A DNA stretch of 64,000 nt, from contig NZ_JAELTX010000005.1 of the NCBI RefSeq assembly GCF_016429065.1, positions 1 to 64,000 on the forward strand, given 5' to 3'. The translations under genes were made by a program, and so were the position numbers. Source of the stretch: Pedobacter sp. ASV17. Its GTDB lineage: Bacteria; Bacteroidota; Bacteroidia; Sphingobacteriales; Sphingobacteriaceae. This document shows positions 54,994 through 62,770 of this stretch, in pieces (within the stretch, counting starts at the first letter, position 1; the number at the start of each line of letters is the position of its first letter). The notes under the pieces are model-generated. The model was not told the origin of the DNA. It saw only the letters and a list, made by a program, of their open reading frames with translations, and made no database searches.

Positions 54994-56790
54994 ATGTGTC
55001 GTATAGCTGGAATTATTAGCCAAAAGCTAAGCGACAAAGAAATAGATGCGGCCTTACAACGCATGTGTAATGCTATGCATAAAGGCGGACCTGATGGAGA
55101 AGGCTATCTACTGCTTCCCGAGTTCAACCTGGCCTTTGGGCACCGCAGGTTATCGCTCATTGATTTGAGCGAAAATGGCAAACAACCCATGCCCTATCAA
55201 AATCAGCTATGGATTACCTTTAATGGTGAAATCTATAATTATCCAGAACTGAAAGCAGATTTAATTGCCAAAGGTTTCAGTTTCAACAACGAAACTGATA
55301 CCGAAGTTATTTTAGCAGGTTATCAAGCTTATGGAACAAGCTTTTTTAAAGAGCTCAAAGGCATGTTTGCTTTTGCTCTGCTAGATCAAAAAACAAAGCA
55401 AACCTTTTTGGTAAGAGATGGATTGGGCATTAAGCCGTTATACTATGCATTAAATGATAACCAGCTTTGTTTTGCTTCTGAAGTAAAGGCTTTTACAGCA
55501 TTTAATCAAAACTGGAAAGAAAACCCAGATTGGTCCATATATTTTCTCTCCTTTGGCTTCATCCCAGAGCCATACACCACGCTCGAAGGGGTTCTAAATT
55601 TACCAAAAGGTCACTTTTTAACGTGGGATCATCAGGAACAGCATGCCACTTTGCAAAAGTTTGTAGATGACTACCCGTCGACAAAAGAAGTGGCACAAGT
55701 GGTAGCCCAACAGGAAATTAAGACGAAATTAGATCAATCTGTTAAAAGACACCTCATTGCTGATGCGCCCATTGGTGTTTTTTTAAGTGGCGGTATCGAC
55801 AGTAGCTTGCTAAGTCTAATTGCTAGCGAACAAACGCAACAAGTTATCAATACGGTGAGCATTAACTTTAATGAGCTTGAGTTTTCGGAACAAAAATATC
55901 AGGAAATCATTGCCCAACAAATCAATAGCAAACACATTAGCTATACGGTAACCGCCAATGATTTCGAACAACATATTGACCAAATTTTTGCCGACATGGA
56001 CCAACCGTCCAATGATGGCGTAAATTCATGGTTTGTAAATAAGGTGGCCAAAGAGAACGGACTAAAAGCGGTACTTTCGGGCATTGGTGCCGATGAACTT
56101 TTTGGTGGTTATCCGTCGTTTAAAAGGCATCAACTGATTAAGAAACTGAAAAGGGCTCCTCGTTTCCTATTAAAAAGCGCTAAATATCTTCCTTCAGACA
56201 AACTTAAACGCATCAGCTTTTTAGCTTACAATAATCCCGTTGGCGAGTACCTTTTTTTAAGAGGTTTCTACACGCCAAATGTGGTGAGTAAACTACTACA
56301 GGTTCCAGAAAAGGAAATAGAAGAATTATTGAGCAATTATCCTTTAAACAAGGAAGTTGAGCAACTAAGTGCCGAAGACAGGATCTCTTGGTTTGAAACG
56401 AACGTTTACATGCAGAACCAGTTGCTTAAGGACACTGATTATATGAGTATGGCGCATGGTGTAGAAGTACGCGTTCCTTTTCTAGACCAAGATTTAGTAG
56501 CCAAAACATTGGCCCTACCAAAAAATACCAGGTTTAATGAGCAACCCAAATCGCTATTGATCAAAGCCTACCACAACATATTACCCGAAACCATTTGGAA
56601 TCGTCCCAAAAAGGGTTTTACTTTCCCATTCCAACGTTGGTTTACAAGCTACAAACCAATGTTAAATGAAGAACATTATGATAAAAACCCACAAGCTTTG
56701 GCGTTGTTAAAGCAGTTTAAAAATCAGAAGTTACACTGGTCTAAATTATTTGCCGTTTATCAAGTATTCCATCGTGCCAAAAAAGCGTAA
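54994..56790 (+). CDS. asnB: Asparagine synthase (glutamine-hydrolysing) family
   Basis: 598 aa. N-terminal Ntn glutaminase with Cys2 (MCRIAGI), HRRLSLIDLSENGKQP and FNGEIYN; synthetase domain with pyrophosphate loop SGGIDSS (about 265-271) and GIGADELFGGYPSFKRH. In surface polysaccharide loci such enzymes often amidate sugar acids rather than make free asparagine; that role is inferred from position. The next gene starts inside its last codons. Confidence 0.88.
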   Translation: MCRIAGIISQKLSDKEIDAALQRMCNAMHKGGPDGEGYLLLPEFNLAFGHRRLSLIDLSENGKQPMPYQNQLWITFNGEIYNYPELKADLIAKGFSFNNETDTEVILAGYQAYGTSFFKELKGMFAFALLDQKTKQTFLVRDGLGIKPLYYALNDNQLCFASEVKAFTAFNQNWKENPDWSIYFLSFGFIPEPYTTLEGVLNLPKGHFLTWDHQEQHATLQKFVDDYPSTKEVAQVVAQQEIKTKLDQSVKRHLIADAPIGVFLSGGIDSSLLSLIASEQTQQVINTVSINFNELEFSEQKYQEIIAQQINSKHISYTVTANDFEQHIDQIFADMDQPSNDGVNSWFVNKVAKENGLKAVLSGIGADELFGGYPSFKRHQLIKKLKRAPRFLLKSAKYLPSDKLKRISFLAYNNPVGEYLFLRGFYTPNVVSKLLQVPEKEIEELLSNYPLNKEVEQLSAEDRISWFETNVYMQNQLLKDTDYMSMAHGVEVRVPFLDQDLVAKTLALPKNTRFNEQPKSLLIKAYHNILPETIWNRPKKGFTFPFQRWFTSYKPMLNEEHYDKNPQALALLKQFKNQKLHWSKLFAVYQVFHRAKKA

Positions 56791-57901
56791 CGAAATATTG
56801 TTCTTGAACCTTTACGCTTTCAGTTTAACTGGAGGTGTTGAGAAAGTGAGCAGAAAGTTCATCTACGCTATTGGCCAACTACTGGGCCACCAAGCTTGGG
56901 TGAGCTATTCAATGCATGATGAAAAAAAAGATACCGATATAAGATATATTTCTCCAGATCAATATCAAACATTTGGAGGAGCGAAGCTAAGTTTCGTTGC
57001 TGCCAGTTTTTTAAAAGGGCTTAAAAGTAACATCATAGTTCTTTCCCATATCAACTTACTTCCTATCGCCAAACTGATCACTGTCTTTAAACCTAAGCAA
57101 AGGATCATCATGTTTGCCCACGGCATAGAGGTTTGGGACACACTGCCAAAATGGAAAACAAAATTTCTCCAAGAAAAAGTACAAATTTGGGCGGTGAGCA
57201 ACTATACACGTGATAAAATGATCGTACAGCATCAAATATCACCGCAGCAAATCAAGGTATTGAACAACTGTTTATCACCATTTCTTCATTTACCTGATCA
57301 TTTTGAAAAGCCCAAACATCTATTAGAGAAATACCAAATTGGCGAAAACACCCCAGTAATATTTACTTTAAACCGTCTATCGGCCTCCGAAAAATACAAA
57401 GGTTACGACAAAGTGATCATGGCACTGGGCAAGCTAAAACAACAAAATCAGAATTTCACTTACCTTTTGGCTGGTAAAGCGGATGAAGTAGAGCACATCA
57501 GATTAACAAAATTGATTGAAGAGAATAACCTTATTAATGAAGTAAAAATGATTGGTTATCTTTCAGAAGAAGAATTAACGCCACATTTTTTGCTGAGTGA
57601 TCTGTTCATCATGCCTAGTAAAGGCGAGGGTTTTGGCATTGTGTTTATTGAAGCTGCTGCACATGGTTGCAAAGTGATAGGTGGTAATGTAGATGGAAGT
57701 ACGGATGCTTTGTTAAATGGAAAGTTGGGACAATTGATTAATCCCAATGAGGAGACTGAAATTCTTAAAGCCGTTCAAAATGCATTAGCCAACAAAGAAC
57801 ATCAGCCCCATCAACAACAGCAAATTACTGTTGAGCATTTTGGTTTCGATAGTTACCTAAAAAAAGTAAAAGAATTATTAAATTATTCTATAGTCAACTA
57901 A
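56774..57901 (+). CDS. Family 4 glycosyltransferase
   Basis: 375 aa from GTG at 56774 (17 bp overlap with asnB); the frame opens at a TTG 24 bp upstream. GT-B fold with NLYAFSLTGGVEKVSRKF near the start and the GT4 donor site: LNRLSASEKYKGYDKVI, then LFIMPSKGEGFGIVFIEAAAHGCKVIGG, with EX7E glutamates. Retaining enzyme adding a sugar to the lipid-linked chain; donor unknown. Confidence 0.87.
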   Translation: MPKKRNEILFLNLYAFSLTGGVEKVSRKFIYAIGQLLGHQAWVSYSMHDEKKDTDIRYISPDQYQTFGGAKLSFVAASFLKGLKSNIIVLSHINLLPIAKLITVFKPKQRIIMFAHGIEVWDTLPKWKTKFLQEKVQIWAVSNYTRDKMIVQHQISPQQIKVLNNCLSPFLHLPDHFEKPKHLLEKYQIGENTPVIFTLNRLSASEKYKGYDKVIMALGKLKQQNQNFTYLLAGKADEVEHIRLTKLIEENNLINEVKMIGYLSEEELTPHFLLSDLFIMPSKGEGFGIVFIEAAAHGCKVIGGNVDGSTDALLNGKLGQLINPNEETEILKAVQNALANKEHQPHQQQQITVEHFGFDSYLKKVKELLNYSIVN

Positions 57902-57929
57902 GCAACCACTAGGTCGCTCGCTTAATATC

Positions 57930-58787
57930 ATGAACAACCAACAACACGATTGGAGTATAGAACCACAAAACTCACTATTTGACCTTAAGTTAAAAGATAC
58001 TTGGGCTTATAGAGACTTGCTTTGGCTTTTGGTACGTAGGGATTTTGTATCCTTTTATAAACAAACCATATTAGGGCCGCTTTGGTTTTTTATACAGCCA
58101 ATATTCACCACCATCATTTTTACTTTTATTTTTGGACAAATGGCAAAAATAAGTACTGATGGTTTACCTCAGCCCCTATTTTACATGGCGGGCATTACCG
58201 CTTGGAACTATTTTGCAGATTGTTTAACCAAAACATCGACCGTTTTTAAGGATAACGCCAACATTTTTGGCAAGGTGTACTTTCCTCGTTTAATTATGCC
58301 ACTTAGTATTGTGGTAAGCAATTTGGTGAGGTTTGGCGTACAGTTTTTGTTGTTTTTAATGGTAATGGCCTACTATTACTTTATTGCGAAAGAAGATTTT
58401 AGTATTACTTGGGCCATTTCTCTTTTTCCATTAGTGGTGATATTAATGGCTTTATTGGGTTTAGGTTTGGGAATGCTCATTTCCGCAATGACCACAAAAT
58501 ATCGCGACTTGGCATTCTTGGTTACTTTTGGCGTACAATTACTCATGTATGCTACCACAGTAATTTATCCTTTAAGCACCGCCATAGCAAACTATCCAAA
58601 TTATGCTTGGATTATTGAGTATAACCCCATGACACCATTGATAGAAACCTTTAGGTATGGTTTTTTAGGTAATGGGACTTTTAGCTGGGGCGCAATTGGT
58701 TACACCACGGCAGTTACTTTGGGAATTTTGCTGGTAGGTATCGTTGTATTTAATAAGGTAGAGAAAAATTTTGTAGATACAGTTTAA
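57930..58787 (+). CDS. wzm: Polysaccharide ABC-2 exporter permease (Wzm)
   Basis: 285 aa with about six TM helices. LLWLLVRRDFVSFYKQTILGPLWFFIQPI is the usual entry motif of Wzm/KpsM/TagG permeases; the end is IEYNPMTPLIETFRYGFLGNGTF. It carries undecaprenyl-linked polymers across the inner membrane with Wzt. Its last ~55 codons are duplicated at 62574-62742. Shares one base with the next gene. Confidence 0.92.
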   Translation: MNNQQHDWSIEPQNSLFDLKLKDTWAYRDLLWLLVRRDFVSFYKQTILGPLWFFIQPIFTTIIFTFIFGQMAKISTDGLPQPLFYMAGITAWNYFADCLTKTSTVFKDNANIFGKVYFPRLIMPLSIVVSNLVRFGVQFLLFLMVMAYYYFIAKEDFSITWAISLFPLVVILMALLGLGLGMLISAMTTKYRDLAFLVTFGVQLLMYATTVIYPLSTAIANYPNYAWIIEYNPMTPLIETFRYGFLGNGTFSWGAIGYTTAVTLGILLVGIVVFNKVEKNFVDTV

Positions 58788-59638
58788 TGCAGCTCACCAT
58801 CATTACAATTAACTTAAACAATGCAAAAGGCCTCGAGGAAACTATTGCCAGCGTGGCTGCTCAAAAAAATGCACAGTTTGAATACTTGGTTGTTGATGGC
58901 GGTTCTACCGACCAAAGCACTACATTACTAGCTAAACACCAAAAGCATATTTCTGCTTTTATTTCCGAAAAAGATAATGGTGTATACCATGCCATGAACA
59001 AAGGAATTAAATTGGCAAAAGGTGAGTATTTGTTATTCTTAAACAGTGGCGATACTTTAAACCACCATTATGTAATAGCAGATTTATTAGAATATTTAAA
59101 AGCAAATCCTCAAAAAGACATTTATTATACAGATGTAATTTTTGTAGATGAAATTAAGAAATTCGCTTACTGTTATCCGTTTCCTAAGCAGTTGGATATG
59201 ACTTATTTTCTAACCCGTTCCATATGCCATCAAATTTCGGTAATTCGCAGAAATCTTTTTGATGAACTAGGTTACTATGATGAAACTTACCGATTGGTGT
59301 CCGATTGGGCGTTTTTTTTGAAAGCCTGTGATAAAGGCTATAGTTACCAGCATATTGACAAGTTTTTTTTAAGTAACTACCTGCAAAATGGGATTTCTAG
59401 TGATTACATCACTTGCAAAAAAGAACGATATCAAATTATTAAAACAGATTATAAGGAATATCTGGATGATTATTTAGTGGCTACCGCTCCCCCAAGCTTA
59501 TGGGCAAGAGCCCTACTGAAAGCAAAAAAGGCACTAAAAATAGCCAATAATAAAAACATCTCGCTCCTTGAAAACTGTTTTACGCAATATGAGAAACAAC
59601 GTAAAATTGATTTAAATCAATTGTCTACGAATGTCTAA
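58787..59638 (+). CDS. Family 2 glycosyltransferase
   Basis: 283 aa GT-A enzyme: ITINLNNAKGLEETIASVAAQ, VVDGGSTDQST, DNGVYHAMNKGIKLAKGEYLLFLNSGD, LVSDWAFFLKACDKG. It lies between wzm and wzt, overlapping both (1 and 8 bp), and has no counterpart in the second, partial wzm-wzt copy. Confidence 0.88.
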   Translation: MQLTIITINLNNAKGLEETIASVAAQKNAQFEYLVVDGGSTDQSTTLLAKHQKHISAFISEKDNGVYHAMNKGIKLAKGEYLLFLNSGDTLNHHYVIADLLEYLKANPQKDIYYTDVIFVDEIKKFAYCYPFPKQLDMTYFLTRSICHQISVIRRNLFDELGYYDETYRLVSDWAFFLKACDKGYSYQHIDKFFLSNYLQNGISSDYITCKKERYQIIKTDYKEYLDDYLVATAPPSLWARALLKAKKALKIANNKNISLLENCFTQYEKQRKIDLNQLSTNV

Positions 59639-60899
59639 CATAGCTATAAAAGTAGAAAACCTATCTAAAGCTTATCAACTAGGCGAAATTGGCACGGGTA
59701 CCATTAGCCGAGACTTGGAACGTTGGTACTCTCGTATTCGCGGCAAGGAAGATCCATTTTTACGCATTGGCGAAACCAACGACCGTACCAGTAGAGGCAA
59801 TTCAGACATTGTATGGAGCTTAAAGGACATTAACTTTGAAATTGAACAAGGTGATGCCGTAGGAATTATTGGCCGTAATGGCGCTGGCAAAAGCACCTTG
59901 CTTAAGGTTTTAAGTAAAGTAACCTCCCCCACTTCAGGAAATATTACCGGAAGGGGCCGTATTGCCTCTTTATTAGAAGTAGGTACAGGTTTTCATCCCG
60001 AGTTAACTGGCCGAGAGAATATTTACCTAAACGGTGCCATTTTAGGCATGCGAAAAAAAGAAATTACTCGCAAATTTGATGAAATTGTAGATTTTGCTGG
60101 GGTAGAACGCTACATAGACACGCCTGTAAAAAGATACTCCAGTGGTATGTATGTGCGTTTGGCCTTTGCCGTTGCCGCCCACTTAGAAAGCGAAATTTTG
60201 ATTGTTGATGAGGTATTAGCTGTAGGCGATGCCGAGTTCCAAAAAAAGTGCTTAGGCAAAATGGGAGAAGTAAGTAAAGGAGAAGGAAGGACCGTTTTGT
60301 TTGTGAGCCATAATATGGGAAGTATTGCACAGCTTTGCAATAATGCAATTATTTTGAAAAATGGCAAATTAGATGCAATAGGTAGCGCCGATGTAATTAT
60401 TCAGAAATACAGTAAAGTAACCAACGATACTAGTACAGCCAAAAGAAGCGGTGGAAACCAGGTGTACGCAAGAAACATTAACTTTTATGATAATGGGGCA
60501 GCAATAACTGGCAATCAGCTGCAACTTGGAAAACCTTACAAAATATCACTTCAAGTTGAGGCTTTGGAGCCCTACAATGATGTGAGCATCGCTATTTGCT
60601 TCAATAACACTAACAATCAACGGATAACAAGCTTGTGGAGTAAATATAACGGGCAGCTTTTTGATTTAAAAAAAGGCATGCACACTTTTGAATTTCTTGT
60701 AGATTCATTGAGATTAATTCCCGAGACTTATCAGGTCATTACCTACATTGAAACTAAAGGGCAAGTTTTAGAAAGAGTAGATGATTTTATGGAAATTTTG
60801 GTTTCCATGCCCGATAATACCAACAGCCTTGAAACCCCAATCAGCGTAACAGGTTCTTATGTAGAGAATTTTTCAACGCAAATTATTTATGGTACGTAA
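59631..60899 (+). CDS. wzt: Polysaccharide ABC exporter ATPase with C-terminal Wzt domain
   Basis: 422 aa. Nucleotide-binding domain 1-~250: Walker A GRNGAGKST (81-89), signature YSSGM (169-173), Walker B ILIVDEVLAVGD (189-200), switch SHNMGS. A ~30-residue insertion near 25-60 (ISRDLERWY...DPFLRIGE) follows strand 1. The C-terminal ~165 residues are a Wzt_C-like beta sandwich that reads the polymer's terminal modification in characterised systems. Next gene overlaps by 11 bp; the adjacent methyltransferases may make that mark. Confidence 0.92.
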   Translation: MSNIAIKVENLSKAYQLGEIGTGTISRDLERWYSRIRGKEDPFLRIGETNDRTSRGNSDIVWSLKDINFEIEQGDAVGIIGRNGAGKSTLLKVLSKVTSPTSGNITGRGRIASLLEVGTGFHPELTGRENIYLNGAILGMRKKEITRKFDEIVDFAGVERYIDTPVKRYSSGMYVRLAFAVAAHLESEILIVDEVLAVGDAEFQKKCLGKMGEVSKGEGRTVLFVSHNMGSIAQLCNNAIILKNGKLDAIGSADVIIQKYSKVTNDTSTAKRSGGNQVYARNINFYDNGAAITGNQLQLGKPYKISLQVEALEPYNDVSIAICFNNTNNQRITSLWSKYNGQLFDLKKGMHTFEFLVDSLRLIPETYQVITYIETKGQVLERVDDFMEILVSMPDNTNSLETPISVTGSYVENFSTQIIYGT

Positions 60900-61695
60900 A
60901 GTAATCAATCATTTAAAAGCAAGGTACCGTTTCTACTTGGAGTGGCAAAGACGAATAGCCGACGTGGTAGAAAGTTCAGATAACCAATATATCCCCCGAC
61001 ATCCCAATGCCGGTAAAATTTTTGGCAACAAACAAATAATGCATAATGGGCAAGAAATTATTTGTGGAAGTTATTACGGTAAAGGAATAACCAAAATGTT
61101 GGTAAAAAATCAAGGTGTTCATGAGCCTCAAGAAGAACGAGTATTTAAGGAAGTCTTGGAAACAATACACCCAAATGCAATAATGGTAGAATTAGGAGCA
61201 TATTGGGGTTTTTATTCGATGTGGTTTTTACAAAAAATACCTCATGGAAAAACATATCTGTACGAGCCTGAAAAAGAAAATTTGGAATTTGGCAAGGCTA
61301 ACTTTGAAATTAACCTTTTAAAGGGCGATTTCAACCAAGCATTTATCAGTTCTTCAGTAAACCTTGAAAACCAACCGCCCATAATTAACCTAGATTATAT
61401 TATGCAAACTAAAAATTTGAGCCAAATTGACATTTTGCACAGTGATATTCAAGGTTATGAATATGAATTACTGAGTACAGCTACTGACATTCTAAAAAGT
61501 GGTAAAATAGGTTATCTTTTTATTTCAACACACTCTGATGAAATTCATGATAAGTGCTTTCAATTAATAAAAAGCTGCTCATTTGAGATCATCGCAAATG
61601 CAAACTTGCAAGAAACTTATTCTGTTGACGGAATTATTATTGCTCGTCATCATCTTTATAAGGGCATAGCACCCATGTTAATTTCCAAAAAATAA
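60889..61695 (+). CDS. FkbM-like SAM-dependent methyltransferase
   Basis: 268 aa. Rossmann motif I as VELGAYWGFYSMWFL (about 104-118), then YLYEPEKENLEFGKANFEIN (acidic E in motif II) and LHSDIQGYEYELLSTATDIL, typical of FkbM-type O-methyltransferases. N-terminal ~80 residues are extra and unassigned. Its place right after wzt suggests it caps or decorates the glycan. No DNA or rRNA target is implied. Confidence 0.8.
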   Translation: MVRKVINHLKARYRFYLEWQRRIADVVESSDNQYIPRHPNAGKIFGNKQIMHNGQEIICGSYYGKGITKMLVKNQGVHEPQEERVFKEVLETIHPNAIMVELGAYWGFYSMWFLQKIPHGKTYLYEPEKENLEFGKANFEINLLKGDFNQAFISSSVNLENQPPIINLDYIMQTKNLSQIDILHSDIQGYEYELLSTATDILKSGKIGYLFISTHSDEIHDKCFQLIKSCSFEIIANANLQETYSVDGIIIARHHLYKGIAPMLISKK

Positions 61696-61718
61696 AAATA
61701 TTATTGTGTCACACCAGT

Positions 61719-62522
61719 ATGATGGTTAATCGACTAAAACAATACATCAAAAGAAATATTTTTAAACATATTTGGAACAGTAGAGGCTATTTTCCCTACT
61801 ACCAACAACAAGTATATTTTCCTAAAAGCAGCATTATTTTTAGCAGGGCCATTAATGAAGGGATATATGAATCTGGAAATGTGAAAATCATGGAAGCTCT
61901 TATAAAGCCAAATACCTTTGTACTAGATATTGGAGCTAATATTGGCTTAATGGCTATTCCTATGCTCGCTTCCTCAAAAAATGTAAATGTCATTTCCGTT
62001 GAGCCTTCACCAAATTCATTCCCCTACCTTTTAAAAACTCAACAGCATAGTCGTTTTAATGATAGATGGTCATTGGTAAGCAAAGCCATGTCAAATATGA
62101 CAGGAAAAATAAATTTTCAATTGGCAAAACCAGGTGACGCAGCTTATGAAAGTATTTTAAATACCAATAGAACGACATTTATAAATAGCATAGAAGTTGA
62201 ATGCACTACTATAGATCATATATGGCTAGAATATAAAGAGCCAAATGTATCTTTCATTAAAATTGATATTGAGGGAGCCGACCTACTTGCATTAAAAGGG
62301 GCCAAGGAATGTATCAACAAATGTAAGCCTACCATTTTGATGGAATGGAATAAAGTAAACATTATCCCATTTAAAGTCGACAATAGAGATTTAATGGCAT
62401 TTTCTAAAGAAATGAACTATACTATTTTTGCATTGCCCTACTTAACAAAATGTGAAACAGTTAAGGATTTAGAACTGCTCTATCATTTTGATGAGAATTT
62501 CTTATTGATCCCAAATGAATAA
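61719..62522 (+). CDS. FkbM-family methyltransferase
   Basis: 267 aa from ATG at 61719 (an upstream TTG at 61704 also opens the frame). FkbM core: FVLDIGANIGLMAIPML (motif I), ISVEPSPNSFPYLLK, SFIKIDIEGADLLALKGAKECI and PTILMEWN. Likely O-methylates a sugar of the exported polymer. Its last bases overlap the start of the permease fragment. Confidence 0.87.
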   Translation: MMVNRLKQYIKRNIFKHIWNSRGYFPYYQQQVYFPKSSIIFSRAINEGIYESGNVKIMEALIKPNTFVLDIGANIGLMAIPMLASSKNVNVISVEPSPNSFPYLLKTQQHSRFNDRWSLVSKAMSNMTGKINFQLAKPGDAAYESILNTNRTTFINSIEVECTTIDHIWLEYKEPNVSFIKIDIEGADLLALKGAKECINKCKPTILMEWNKVNIIPFKVDNRDLMAFSKEMNYTIFALPYLTKCETVKDLELLYHFDENFLLIPNE

Positions 62523-62742
62523 TTCAAAATTGCAGTGCGGTTCCAAAAGGCCCAACCATTTACAAATGCTATTCTACAACCCCTTGACACCATTGATCAA
62601 AACCTTTAGATATGGATTTTTGCGCAATGCTATTTTTAGCTGGGGCGCAATTGGTTACACTACAGCAGTTACTTTGGGAATTTTGCTGGTGGGTATCGTT
62701 GTATTTAATAAGGTAGAGAAGAATTTTGTAGATACAGTTTAA
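62515..62742 (+). pseudogene. Truncated wzm permease fragment
   Basis: The ~75-codon frame reads NPLTPLIKTFRYGFLRNAIF and then SWGAIGYTTAVTLG, nearly identical to the last ~55 residues of the wzm permease (58620-58787), down to the same stop context. The first ~18 codons do not match and reach back into the FkbM gene. One or two TM helices alone cannot form a transporter, so this is a remnant of a duplicated wzm-wzt pair. Confidence 0.88.
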
Positions 62743-62770
62743 TCCATTTATATAAGCGACGTCATTTAAC

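Noticed and set aside
62515-62742. Real 75-aa membrane protein
   Set aside because: It is the 3' end of wzm duplicated; the N-terminal codons are chance frame.
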